The notes beneath the pieces were generated by a model, which searched no databases, was not told the DNA's origin, and saw nothing but the letters and a program-made list of their open reading frames with translations. This document shows positions 1-7,825 of a stretch of DNA of 64,000 nucleotides, in pieces. This stretch comes from Clavibacter michiganensis subsp. insidiosus (GTDB lineage Bacteria; Actinomycetota; Actinomycetes; Actinomycetales; Microbacteriaceae), in NCBI RefSeq assembly GCF_002240565.1, contig NZ_MZMO01000001.1, forward strand, positions 1,178,001 through 1,242,000. Reading direction: 5' to 3'. The translations under genes were made by a program, and so were the position numbers. Positions within the stretch are counted from its first letter, which is position 1. Each line of letters opens with the position of its first letter.

Positions 1-414
1 GAGGTTGGTGGCGGTCATCAGCGCCATGAGGCCGAGGGAGAGGAGCCAGACCGGCGCGTCGAACCAGTAGGTGAGCGCCTTCGCGCCGGCGACCGCCTCG
101 AATCCCACGACGATGACCCAGAAGTACCAGTAGAGCCAGCCCATCGAGAAGCCGGCCCAGCCGCCGAGGGCGTGCCTCGCGTAGTCGGCGAAGGATCCGG
201 TGCTGGGGTTCGCGGTCGCCATCTCGCCGAGCATCCGCATCACCAGGATGATCAGCACGCCGGAGATCGCGTAGGTGAGGAACGCGCCGGGGCCCGCGCC
301 GTTGATCACCACCCCGGACCCCACGAACAGGCCGGCGCCGATGACGCCGCCGATCGCGATCATGGTGAGCTGCCTCTGCGTGAGGCTCTTGTGCAGCTGG
401 GGTGCGGATGCCAT
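1..414 (-). CDS. Amino-acid permease, APC superfamily (N-terminal part, runs off window)
   Basis: The first 138 codons are present; the gene continues beyond the left edge. The start is ATG at 414-412. After a short polar N-terminus the first membrane segment, about residues 16-37, carries the family motif IAIGGVIGAGLFVGSG, typical of the amino-acid transporter (AAT) group of proton/amino-acid symporters such as GabP and AnsP. Further hydrophobic segments follow (LTYAISGVLIILVMRMLGEM and a Trp-rich one with YWYFWVIVVGFEAVAG). The conserved GEMATANPSTGSFADYA stretch that follows TM2 in this group is also seen. It should import a neutral or amide amino acid across the cytoplasmic membrane; the substrate cannot be told from this fragment. 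It is transcribed away from the redox gene on the right. Confidence 0.9.
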   Translation of the reverse strand, partial: MASAPQLHKSLTQRQLTMIAIGGVIGAGLFVGSGVVINGAGPGAFLTYAISGVLIILVMRMLGEMATANPSTGSFADYARHALGGWAGFSMGWLYWYFWVIVVGFEAVAGAKALTYWFDAPVWLLSLGLMALMTATNL

Positions 415-597
415 GGAAGCCTCCGGGCGTGTCGGCGTTCGCGGGTGGGGGATCCTCCCGCTCGACCGGCGACGCGTCGGGCCGGGAGGTGCTGAGCACG
501 ATACGCAGGCGATGGGCGCGACCGCGAAGTGTTCACATGGGCTTTACATTGCGGCGGCGGGCGGGCTGGGGCGCCGCACCGGCCGTAGCATGACGGG

Positions 598-1185
598 GTG
601 ATCCGCCGGACCGCCGCCGCAGCCCTCGTGCTGGCGGCCGCGCTGGCCCTCGGCGGCTGCACGGCGACGGATCAGCTCGCGAGCGACTTCTGATCGGGCG
701 ACGGTGCCGGGACCGGCACCGTCTCCGGCGACGGCCGGGTGACGGAGTTCGCGGCGGACGACCGCGGCGAGCCGGTGTCCTTCACCGCGGAGGATCCGTC
801 CGGCGCGACGGTGACGGCCGAACGGTTCCGCGGGAAGGTCCTGGTGGTCAACTTCTGGTACGCGGAGTGCGGCCCGTGCCGCGTCGAGGCGGCCGACCTG
901 CGCGAGGTCAGCGCCGCGACCGCGGACACGGCGACGTTCCTCGGCGTCAACACGCGCAACTCGGCGGCGAGCGTCGACGCCTTCGTCCGCACCTTCGAGA
1001 TCCCCTACGAGAACGTCCTCGACGGCCAGGACAGCGCGGGGCAGCTGGCCTTCGCCGCCCGCACCGCGCCGAACACGACCCCGTCGACCCTCGTGCTCGA
1101 CCCCGAGGGTCGGGTCAGCGCGCGGATCCTCGGGGTGGTGGATCCGGGGACGCTCACGGCGTTGATCGCGACGGCCGCCAGCTGA
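598..1185 (+). pseudogene. TlpA/ResA-like thioredoxin lipoprotein broken by in-frame TGA
   Basis: A GTG start at 598 opens a clear lipoprotein signal (hydrophobic stretch ending LGGC, Cys at codon 21), then TGA at 691-693 stops it after 31 codons. The same frame continues without another stop to 1185 and encodes a full thioredoxin-fold domain with the redox motif WYAECGPCR (CGPC) and a cis-Pro-like TPSTLVLD segment. Family knowledge: TlpA/ResA proteins are extracytoplasmic, membrane-tethered thiol reductases used in cytochrome c maturation or envelope redox control. As written, only a cytoplasmic fragment could be made, for example from GTG at 739 (148 aa), without export signal. The -10-like TAGCAT at 586-591 lies six bases before the GTG, which supports that start. 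No ccdA/resB genes lie beside it here. Read errors are a possible alternative. Confidence 0.75.
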
Positions 1186-1387
1186 GGGGAATCACCGGCG
1201 TTCCTCGTCAGGGGGAGACGTGGGTGGCCCGACAAAGGGGGCCTCGGCAGGCGCGCTGAGGTCTCGTAGCGTTTCGTCGCAGTGTCGGCGCGCTTCCTGC
1301 GTGGCACCTCTTCGCTGTCGTCTCCCGCCCAGAGATGAGGGCGCACGTCTCCTCCTCGAGACCCGAGCTCCCCGATAGGACTGGCCC

Positions 1388-2392
1388 TTGCCCTACATCA
1401 TCGCGTTGGTCCTGATCATCTTCCTGATCAGCCTCATCTTCACGTACTGGCAGATATCGCTGACCGTCGTCGGCTTGATCCTCGCCATCATCATCGTCCC
1501 GAAGATCGTGCGCGACGTCCGCAAGAACCGTTACTTCAAGGGCGAGGTCTTCCTCGCGCAGAAGCGCGAACTCGCCGCCTTCGTCGATGAGCACAACGAA
1601 CTGGCCGAGTACATCGCGGAGATCCGAGAGCGCGATTCGTTCCAGCTCGCCGTGGCGGAGACGGGCACTCATGCTCATCTCGCCACCTTCCAGAACACGA
1701 GCAATCACAAGCATCGACGGGATCGCAACGAGGCGTCCTTCGAGGACCCGAACGTGCACAACTGCTCCCTGCAGGTGGTCCGTTCGGCCAGCGGCGACCC
1801 GCTGAAGTACCTGATGAAGTACTTCAACATCGCGGCGACAGAGGCGCGGCTCACGCAGGTGGAGACGTTGGGCGAGGACATCGCACGTCTCGAGGACGCG
1901 GTCGGGAACCTCCGCCAGCGCGAGACGGCCATCGTCGAGTCGATCCGTCCGCCGGCATTCATCCTGAAGCACTACGAGCAGGAGTTCCGCGATCAGGTCG
2001 GCTACGAGGTCAAGCGGATCGCGATTCCCTACCCGGTCTACGTCTTCGAGTACGTGAGCGCGGGTGGCAACAGCTCGCAGAGGACGTCGATCAAGCTGAA
2101 CAACGAGACGATCGATGAACTCGTCGACGTGCTCGCCGGCAAGATCCGATTCGACAAGAGCGCGGCAGGGCAGCGTGCACTGATGACAGCCCGCCTACGT
2201 CAATTCATCAAGGCTCGCGATGGCCACGCCTGCCGCTTTTGCTCGGTCTCCGTCGTGGATGAGCCCCATCTGCTCCTTGAGGTGGACCACATCGTTCCCG
2301 TGTCAAAGGGGGGACTGTCCACGCACGACAATCTCTAGACCCTCTGCTGGAAGTGCAATCGAAGCAAGTCGAACAAGATCCTCGCCGCCTGA
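1388..2392 (+). pseudogene. Membrane-anchored HNH endonuclease-like protein, broken by TAG near the C-terminus
   Basis: TTG start at 1388 behind ATAGGA. Two hydrophobic segments fill about residues 3-40, followed by a long charged, partly coiled-coil region and a C-terminal HNH domain. The readable ORF stops at TAG 2336-2338 (316 aa), directly after EVDHIVPVSKGGLSTHDNL. Reading through, the same frame gives TLCWKCNRSKSNKILAA and stops at 2390-2392, which is exactly the CxxC/Asn/Lys half of an HNH zinc-nuclease fold. The TAG sits where a Gln codon (CAG) would be expected, so one C-to-T change explains it. As written the metal-binding CxxC pair is incomplete (only CRFC remains) and nuclease activity is unlikely. 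Substrate and role are unknown; membrane-anchored HNH proteins of this shape are not well characterised. Confidence 0.75.
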
Positions 2393-2445
2393 TCCAGATG
2401 CACCGGCATTCGTCGGTTCGAGTCACCTAACGGCCGCGGAAGCCG

Positions 2446-2901
2446 CTACCCCCGCCCCCGCACCGTCGGCCGGCAGATCAGCACCGGGCACGGCGCTGAG
2501 TGCTGCACGCGGCTGGCCGTGCTGCCGAGCAGGATCGTGGCGGTGAGGCCGCGGCTGCCGGCGGCCATCGAGATCAGGCCCGCGGACAGCTCCTCGGCGG
2601 CGCGGATGATCTCGGTCGCGGGGGAGCCGCTGCGCACGTCGCGGTGGATGGTCGGGCCCCAGCCGTCGAAGACCGCGGCGACCACGTCGACGGCGGCCTC
2701 CGCGTCCCTGCGGTAGCTGAGCTCGGTCTGGCCAGTCGTGCGGCGGGGCCCGAGCTCGTTGGCGAACGGCGCGGCCGCGTACGGGCTCACGACGGCGAGC
2801 ACGGTGACCTCGGTGATCTCGCGGGAGTCCGCGATCCATTGGAACTGGCGGGCCGCCTGCAGCGACGCCTGGGATCCGTCGGTGGTGACGATGACGTGCA
2901 C
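2446..2901 (-). CDS. Universal stress protein (UspA family)
   Basis: 151 residues, the length of a single Usp domain. It begins MHVIVTTDGSQASLQAARQF, with the family's first strand and Asp followed by a Ser-rich loop. Near the end GSRGLTATILLGSTASRVQH matches the nucleotide-binding pattern G-2X-G-9X-G-S/T, so ATP binding is plausible. It starts 3 nt after the stop of the upstream permease gene on the same strand and is surely cotranscribed. Permease-Usp pairs are common; the Usp probably modulates or senses the transporter or stress state (inference). Cytoplasmic. Confidence 0.9.
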   Translation of the reverse strand: MHVIVTTDGSQASLQAARQFQWIADSREITEVTVLAVVSPYAAAPFANELGPRRTTGQTELSYRRDAEAAVDVVAAVFDGWGPTIHRDVRSGSPATEIIRAAEELSAGLISMAAGSRGLTATILLGSTASRVQHSAPCPVLICRPTVRGRG

Positions 2902-2904
2902 GGG

Positions 2905-4371
2905 TCAGACCTCCCTGTCCGTGGGTCCGGCCGCGGCCACGCCGGCAGCGGCCTCGAGATCCGGCTTCTGCGCGCCGAACGTGCGTTGCGCGAGGTACAG
3001 CACGAGCCCGAGCGCGAGCAGGCCGCCGACCCAGAACAGCGCGCCGGGGTCGTCGACGAGCGTGTAGATCAGCACGGCGACGTTGCCGAGGATCCCGACG
3101 ATGAGCAGCGGCGTGTTCGCGCGGTACGTGTCGTCGGTCTCGTCGCGGCCGCGCAGCTTCAGGCACGCGACGATCACGAGCGCGTAGATGAAGAGGAGGA
3201 ACACGACGGTGATGGTGGCGAGGCGGTCGACGATGTCGAGCCGCTCGTCCTCGGGGATGCCGGCCTGGCTGGAGCGGATCGCCGCGCCGATGATGAGGAG
3301 CGCGGCCACCACGGCGCCGCCGAAGATCAGCGCCACGTAGGGGCTGCGGCGGGCGGGGTGCACCTTCGCGAAGATCGCGGGCACGACGTTCTCGCGGGCC
3401 ATGCCGAACAGGATCCGCGACTGGGCCACCACGGTCACGAGCGCCGTGTTGCTGATGGCGACCATCGCGATCACGGCGAAGACCACGAGCATCACCGCGG
3501 CGGGGATGAAGAAGAGGTCCGCGCGCACGACCTCGAGGAGCGTGTTGCCGGCCAGCGCGTCGATCGGCACGGCGAGGGCCGCGGCCATCGAGACGAGCAC
3601 GTAGACGACGCCGGCCGTCATCATGCCGCCGATGAGCGCCCGGGGGAACGCGCGCGACGGGTCGATGGTCTCCTCGGCCACGTTGGCCGCGTTCTCGAAC
3701 CCGGTCATGGCGAAGAAGGCGAGCGAGACGCCGGCGAGCACGGCCAGCACCGCGGATCCGGGACCGCCCTCGACCTGGAACTGGAGCAGCACGGCGGGGT
3801 CGCCGACGCCCTCGACCAGCGCGATCACGCCGATGGCGACGACGATGATGAGGCCGCTGATCTCCACGAAGGTCATGACGACGTTGGCGATGACGGACTC
3901 GCTGATGCCGATGAGGTTGATCGCCGTGATGACGGCGACGAACGCGACCGCGATGCCGGTGGTCGCCCAGATGGCGGACTCGGGCAGGCCGATGAGGTCG
4001 GCGAGGTAGCGCACGAAGCCGGCCGCGAGGGATCCGACGGCGGCCATGTTGGCGCTGAGCATGCAGATGGTGATGAAGAAGGTGAGCACCGGGCTGCGGA
4101 ACGCCTTGTTGATGTAGAGCGAGGCGCCGGCGGCCTGCGGGTACGTGGTGACGAGCTCCGCGTAGGCGAGGCCCGTGATGGTCGCGATGGAGACGCCCAC
4201 GAGGAACGCCATCCAGAACGCGCCGCCCACGGCCGCGGCCACGAGGCCGACGAGCACGTAGATGCCGGATCCGAGGACGTCGCCGACCACGTAGAAGTAC
4301 AGCTGCTTGACCGTGATGGAACGCTTCAGCTCGGATCGCGGGGGTGCCTGGGCCTCGATGGGGTTCGCCAT
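2905..4371 (-). CDS. APC family amino-acid permease
   Basis: 488 residues with about twelve hydrophobic segments. The first contains GDVLGSGIYVLVGLVAAAVGG, the unwound TM1 Gly-Ser-Gly substrate-binding motif of the APC superfamily; TM6 carries FFAMTGFENAANVAEET, the helix-break motif of this group. The ATG at 4371 lies six bases after TAGTGT (4383-4378), the short spacing that recurs in this window and suggests a leaderless mRNA, which supports the start. Downstream is a UspA gene with a 3-nt gap, so both form an operon. The substrate, a cationic or neutral amino acid, cannot be told from sequence. Confidence 0.9.
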   Translation of the reverse strand: MANPIEAQAPPRSELKRSITVKQLYFYVVGDVLGSGIYVLVGLVAAAVGGAFWMAFLVGVSIATITGLAYAELVTTYPQAAGASLYINKAFRSPVLTFFITICMLSANMAAVGSLAAGFVRYLADLIGLPESAIWATTGIAVAFVAVITAINLIGISESVIANVVMTFVEISGLIIVVAIGVIALVEGVGDPAVLLQFQVEGGPGSAVLAVLAGVSLAFFAMTGFENAANVAEETIDPSRAFPRALIGGMMTAGVVYVLVSMAAALAVPIDALAGNTLLEVVRADLFFIPAAVMLVVFAVIAMVAISNTALVTVVAQSRILFGMARENVVPAIFAKVHPARRSPYVALIFGGAVVAALLIIGAAIRSSQAGIPEDERLDIVDRLATITVVFLLFIYALVIVACLKLRGRDETDDTYRANTPLLIVGILGNVAVLIYTLVDDPGALFWVGGLLALGLVLYLAQRTFGAQKPDLEAAAGVAAAGPTDREV

Positions 4372-4377
4372 TTCCCC

Positions 4378-4383
4378 ACACTA
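4378..4383 (-). promoter_or_regulatory. -10 element of the APC permease-usp operon
   Basis: TAGTGT followed by GGGGAA and the ATG at 4371. No room for a ribosome binding site, so the transcript probably starts at or next to the ATG. Confidence 0.5.
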
Positions 4384-4444
4384 GGGGCGTGATGGCGAGG
4401 GGTCGAGGGGGCGGGATCGCCCGAGGCGGCGTGGTTGGTCGCGG

Positions 4445-4867
4445 TCAGGCCCCGTCGGCGATGCGCCGCAGGACGCCCACGATGCGCTGGAGCTCGGCGT
4501 CGTCGACGGCGGGTGCCGCCGCCTGGCAGGCCTCGCGGATCCACGCGGCGCGGGCCCGGAGCACGCGCTCGAGCAGCTCGCGACCCGCCGTCCCGACGAC
4601 CAGGCGGAGGCCCTCGTCGTCCGGCTCCTCGGCGAGGATCCCGCGTTGCAGCAGCCCGCCGAGGCTCGGCACGAGCGCGGCGCGCGAGGTGCGCGTCCAC
4701 AGCGAGAGCGACTGGCGGTCGACCCGCATGTCCGTCGCGACGACCCGCAGCAGCTGGATCTGGAGGCCCGTCAGCCCGTCCCACACCTCGAGGGTGGCGC
4801 CGTCCATCAGGTCGAACACCTGCGTCATGGCGATGATGATCTGCTCGTGGGCGCTGCGGTCGACCAT
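4445..4867 (-). CDS. MarR-like winged-helix regulator
   Basis: 140 residues from ATG at 4867, chosen because AGAGGAG stands four bases upstream; an ORF extension to 4996 lacks such a site. The protein is helical at both ends with a central winged-helix pattern: LTGLQIQLLRVVAT, then RTSRAALVPSLGGLLQRGIL as the recognition-helix region, then a charged wing EEPDDEGLRLVVGTAGRELL. This is the layout of MarR repressors, which bind as dimers near their own promoters and respond to small ligands. The match is by layout, not by strong sequence identity. The gene stands alone, back to back with the small gene pair at 5 kb, whose promoter it might control (inference). Confidence 0.65.
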   Translation of the reverse strand: MVDRSAHEQIIIAMTQVFDLMDGATLEVWDGLTGLQIQLLRVVATDMRVDRQSLSLWTRTSRAALVPSLGGLLQRGILAEEPDDEGLRLVVGTAGRELLERVLRARAAWIREACQAAAPAVDDAELQRIVGVLRRIADGA

Positions 4868-5005
4868 GGTGCTCCTCTGGCGGAGCGGTGGGGAAGTGAC
4901 CCGGCCGGCCGCGTGCTCGTAGGGGAAACGTACCGAGCAGGATCGTTCCCGGTCCACGCGGGTCAGACGATCGTCACAAGCGGGATCCACGCGCATACTG
5001 GGCGG

Positions 5006-5089
5006 GTGTCGCGATCGTCCCGAGGTCCCGCGGCCGGACGGGGAGGTCGCGTGAGCGCAGCAGACGACGCCGGACGGGCGCGCGCATGA
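5006..5089 (+). CDS. Possible 27-residue leader ORF coupled to the next gene
   Basis: GTG at 5006 lies six bases after CATACT (4994-4999), the same spacing as the leaderless starts elsewhere in this window. The frame is open for 27 codons (Arg/Ala/Gly-rich, beginning VSRSSRGPAAG) and its TGA overlaps the ATG of the following gene as ATGA (5086-5089). An internal GTG at 5051 behind GGGGAGG is an alternative start. The peptide has no recognisable domain; its likely role, if real, is to couple translation of the downstream gene. Weak evidence. Confidence 0.3.
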   Translation: MSRSSRGPAAGRGGRVSAADDAGRARA

Positions 5090-5490
5090 CGCCCCGGATC
5101 CGCGCGCTCCTCCTCACCGGGATCGTCACCGGCCTGACCATGGCGATCGTCGCCGTCGCGCGCCCCTGGACCCGCGAGGACGCGCCCGACGACTGGGTCG
5201 TGCTGCGCTTCGAGGCGGGCGAGGCGGCGACCGCGTACGAGGCGTTCGAGTCGCTGGCCGCGACCGAGATCGCCGGCGATGACGCCCTGCAGCTGCTCGA
5301 GGCCGGCTGGATCGACGGCAACGAATTCGGCGACGACTCCTACGACGTCTACTTCGTGGGCCGCGACCGCCGCATCATGTGGGAGGTGCTCGAGCCGATC
5401 TTCGCCGACGCCCCCGTGCCGTGGACGTCGGTCGAGCTGCGCCGCGGGCTCGAGGACGAGGCGCCCGTGGTGGTGCGGGCGGCGCGCTGA
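5086..5490 (+). CDS. Hypothetical small membrane-anchored protein
   Basis: 134 residues. The N-terminus MTPRIRALLLTGIVTGLTMAI is a single hydrophobic signal or anchor segment, followed by an acidic outside domain (for example RFEAGEAATAYEAFESLAATE and DGNEFGDDSYDVYFVGRD). No family is recognised. The C-terminal half resembles small alpha/beta domains seen in uncharacterised actinobacterial proteins with a DVYFxGRDxxxMW pattern, but I cannot name one. The ATG overlaps the stop of a short upstream ORF. It may be a membrane-tethered accessory protein; function unknown. Confidence 0.7.
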   Translation: MTPRIRALLLTGIVTGLTMAIVAVARPWTREDAPDDWVVLRFEAGEAATAYEAFESLAATEIAGDDALQLLEAGWIDGNEFGDDSYDVYFVGRDRRIMWEVLEPIFADAPVPWTSVELRRGLEDEAPVVVRAAR

Positions 5491-5517
5491 GCGGGTCCCG
5501 GTGTCGGCCCCCGCGCC

Positions 5518-5523
5518 TAGCGT
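5518..5523 (+). promoter_or_regulatory. -10 element before the GIY-YIG gene
   Basis: TAGCGT, six bases before the ATG at 5530; fixes that start and leaves no space for a Shine-Dalgarno site. Confidence 0.5.
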
Positions 5524-5529
5524 CGGGGC

Positions 5530-6093
5530 ATGACGTCGAAGGGATCCGCCCCGTGCCGCGCCGAGGGCTGCGCGGCGGCGTTCGAGCCCGGCGCGCCCGT
5601 GCCGCTGTGCGCCGCGCACCTCCTGGCCGCGGCCGCGTGGGCGGAGCGCGCGCACGGCGTCGAGGACGTGCTGCCGTCGCCGTGCCCAGCGTGCGGATCC
5701 CGCCTCGGCGTGCGGTACCCGTCGGACTGGCTGTGCGCGGTGTGCGAGTGGCGGCACGGCGACCACCCGGACGGCGAGCTGGCGCCGCCGCGGGTCGACG
5801 TCGTCTACTACATCCGCTTCGGCGACCGCATCAAGGTCGGCACGAGCGCCAACCCGCGGCAGCGGCTCGGCACGCTGCGGCACGACGAGCTGCTGGCCTT
5901 CGAGCGCGGCGGGCGGTCGGTGGAGCGGGCGCGGCACGCGCTCTTCGCGCGGCAGCGCTTCGCCCGCACCGAGTGGTTCGAGCTCGACGCGGAGCTGCGG
6001 GCGCACGTCGCCGCGCTCGCCGCGGGCCAGCCCGATCCGTGGGAGCTGCTCGCGCGCTGGCGGAGCGAGGCGCTGGCGACGCGGGTCAGCTGA
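5530..6093 (+). CDS. GIY-YIG nuclease family protein with two zinc-binding motifs
   Basis: 187 residues. The N-terminal third holds paired Cys/His motifs: CRAEGCAAAFEPGAPVPLCAAH and CPACGSRLGVRYPSDWLCAVC, both likely to bind zinc. The C-terminal half, from about residue 95, begins VVYYIRFGDRIKVGTSANPR, the core of the T5orf172 branch of GIY-YIG nucleases (YY in place of GIY, IKVGTS in place of YIG, followed by Arg), and continues with a His and the F/W-rich HALFARQRFARTEWFEL motif. Such domains cut DNA or are found in phage and repair proteins; activity here is inferred. It is convergent with the putative nuclease on the other strand, with 19 nt between them. Confidence 0.75.
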   Translation: MTSKGSAPCRAEGCAAAFEPGAPVPLCAAHLLAAAAWAERAHGVEDVLPSPCPACGSRLGVRYPSDWLCAVCEWRHGDHPDGELAPPRVDVVYYIRFGDRIKVGTSANPRQRLGTLRHDELLAFERGGRSVERARHALFARQRFARTEWFELDAELRAHVAALAAGQPDPWELLARWRSEALATRVS

Positions 6094-6112
6094 CGCCCGC
6101 GGCCCGTGCGCC

Positions 6113-7204
6113 TCATCCGGCCGCGGCCGACGGCGGCGCCTCCCGCAGGTAGGCATCCACCAGGAGCGGGCCGCGGATCTCGCGGAGCCGGTCGAGGAGC
6201 TGGTCGATCGTGCCGCGAGTGAGGCCGGACACGCACAGGTCGTAGGGCCCGAGGGGCGGCAGCCCGGCCGTGCGGATGCGGATCACCTCCCACCCGGCGG
6301 ACCGCAGCGCCCGGTCCTTGCGCCGGTCGGCCTCCTCGCGGCGTCCCACGTGCTCGAGGCCGTGGCGGCCGGTGCTGTCGTACTCGATCGCGACGCGCAG
6401 CTCGGGCAGCAGGATGTCGGGGCACGCCTCGACGTGCTCGAAGAACGGGCGCGCGAGCCGGACGGCGGTGAGGCCGGGCGTGTGCTCGAGGCGCGCGGCG
6501 AGATCCTGCCGCAGCCGCTCCTCCACGGCGGACGCGGGCGGCGGGGCGCACGCGCTCGCGAACGGCTCGCCGACGGGGAGGTCGGGGGTCTTCGCGCAGA
6601 GGGCGGGGGAGCAGCGGGGGCGGGCGGGCGTGGTGGTTGCCGCCGGGGATCCGCGGCGCTCGGCCCGGCCCGCCGTGCTCGGCGTGCCGTCCTTGCCGCG
6701 CCGGTCGCGGGTCGCGCCGCCGACCGCGGGCCGGTCGTCGCGCGCGCCCCTCCGCGGGCGCGGGGCGCCCGACGGCGTCGCCGCGGATCCGCCGGACGCC
6801 GACGCTCCCGCCGCAGCGCCCCCGGCCACCGGCCCCGCCACGAGCGGCGACGCCCCCGGCCAGCGCACCTGATCCGCCATCGGCAGCACGGGCGTGCGCG
6901 GTGCCGCGGCCTCCGCGCAGTCCGGGCACCACGACGAGCGGCGGCGCTCGCGGCCCGGCCGCCGCCGCTGCTCCTCGGGCGCCGCGACGAAGACGTGCCC
7001 GACGTCGCACTGCCACGTGAGGAGCACGTCAGCCGCGGGCGGCACCTGCGTGAGCGTGATGCCGCGGTTGAGATCCGGGTGGTACTGCCGGATGAGCACG
7101 GGGAACGACGCCCACGCCTCCCGGTAGGTGCCCACCGGGTAGGGCACGTCGAGGCCGCGCGACCAGCGGCGCCGCGCCCACCACGCATCCACCGGCTCGG
7201 GCAT
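6113..7204 (-). CDS. Zinc-ribbon plus PD-(D/E)XK (Vsr/DUF559-like) putative nuclease
   Basis: 363 residues. Residues 30-100 form a treble-clef zinc ribbon: Cys66, His70 (CDVGH), Cys93 and Cys96 (CPDC), the pattern found repeated in probable zinc-ribbon endonucleases. A Pro/Ala/Arg-rich low-complexity linker covers about residues 100-205. The C-terminal 120 residues look like a very-short-patch-repair-type fold: PDILLPELRVAIEYDSTGRH supplies Asp and ExD, followed by RRKDRALRSAGWEVIRIR, a typical close of that domain. The catalytic acids appear intact. The start ATG at 7204 follows TAGCGT (7216-7211) by six bases. A nicking or cleavage role in repair or defence is plausible but unproven. Confidence 0.7.
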   Translation of the reverse strand: MPEPVDAWWARRRWSRGLDVPYPVGTYREAWASFPVLIRQYHPDLNRGITLTQVPPAADVLLTWQCDVGHVFVAAPEEQRRRPGRERRRSSWCPDCAEAAAPRTPVLPMADQVRWPGASPLVAGPVAGGAAAGASASGGSAATPSGAPRPRRGARDDRPAVGGATRDRRGKDGTPSTAGRAERRGSPAATTTPARPRCSPALCAKTPDLPVGEPFASACAPPPASAVEERLRQDLAARLEHTPGLTAVRLARPFFEHVEACPDILLPELRVAIEYDSTGRHGLEHVGRREEADRRKDRALRSAGWEVIRIRTAGLPPLGPYDLCVSGLTRGTIDQLLDRLREIRGPLLVDAYLREAPPSAAAG

Positions 7205-7210
7205 GCCGTC

Positions 7211-7216
7211 ACGCTA
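7211..7216 (-). promoter_or_regulatory. -10 element before the zinc-ribbon nuclease gene
   Basis: On the minus strand TAGCGT, then GACGGC, then the ATG at 7204. Divergent from the acetyltransferase promoter at 7241, so the two promoters lie back to back within about 35 bp. Confidence 0.5.
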
Positions 7217-7240
7217 GGGGGAGCCACCGACGTCGCTGAC

Positions 7241-7246
7241 TAGCCT
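7241..7246 (+). promoter_or_regulatory. -10 element before the GNAT gene
   Basis: TAGCCT, six bases (GGGGCG) before ATG 7253. Confidence 0.5.
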
Positions 7247-7252
7247 GGGGCG

Positions 7253-7807
7253 ATGCCCGACCTCGCGACCGACCGCCTGCTCCTCCGCCGCTTCACGGAC
7301 GCCGACGCGGGCTTCCTCCTCGACCTGCATTCCCGGCCCGCGGTGATGCGTTGGATCGGCACGGGTGCGGTGCAGACGGATCCCGCCCAGGCCGCCGCGC
7401 GCGCCGCCCGCTACGCCGCGCTCGACCACCCCGTGCGCGGCATCTGGGCGATCGAGGACCGCGACGGCGGCGACCTCCTCGGCACGCTCCTGCTCAAGGA
7501 CCTCCCCGCGTCGGCCGCGCCGCTCGCCGGCGACGACCCCGCCCCGCGCGACGCACCGGAGGAGGGCGAGACGGAGATCGGCTGGCACCTGCACCCGGAC
7601 GCCTGGGGTCGCGGCGTCGCGACGGAGGCGGCCCGCCGCGTGCTCGCGCACGCTGCGGAGGGCGGGCTGACGCGCGTCCTCGCGGTGACGAACCCCGAGA
7701 ACGCGCCGTCGCAGGCCGTGTGCCGCCGCATCGGGATGCGCCCCCTCGGCCGCACGCGCGGCTACTACGACAAGGAGTGCGCGCTGTTCCGGGTCGACCT
7801 CCCCTAG
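7253..7807 (+). CDS. GNAT acetyltransferase, RimJ/RimL type
   Basis: 184 residues. It opens with LATDRLLLRRFTDADAGFLL, the usual first strand of the RimJ/RimL branch. The acetyl-CoA binding motif A is WHLHPDAWGRGVATEAARRV (R/Q-x-x-G-x-G/A), and the C-terminal motif NPENAPSQAVCRRIGMRPLG follows as in the family. The expected role is transfer of an acetyl group from acetyl-CoA to an N-terminal amine or small molecule; substrate unknown. Monocistronic, with a leaderless-type start. Confidence 0.88.
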   Translation: MPDLATDRLLLRRFTDADAGFLLDLHSRPAVMRWIGTGAVQTDPAQAAARAARYAALDHPVRGIWAIEDRDGGDLLGTLLLKDLPASAAPLAGDDPAPRDAPEEGETEIGWHLHPDAWGRGVATEAARRVLAHAAEGGLTRVLAVTNPENAPSQAVCRRIGMRPLGRTRGYYDKECALFRVDLP

Positions 7808-7825
7808 GCGCGTCCGGCCCCCGCG

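Noticed and set aside
691..693. TGA read as selenocysteine
   Set aside because: It lies in a spacer after the lipobox and not at a redox site; the redox motif CGPC is intact downstream.
1185..1388. Possible RNA gene between the redox and HNH genes
   Set aside because: No tRNA-like or stable conserved fold could be recognised; nothing supportable in this gap.
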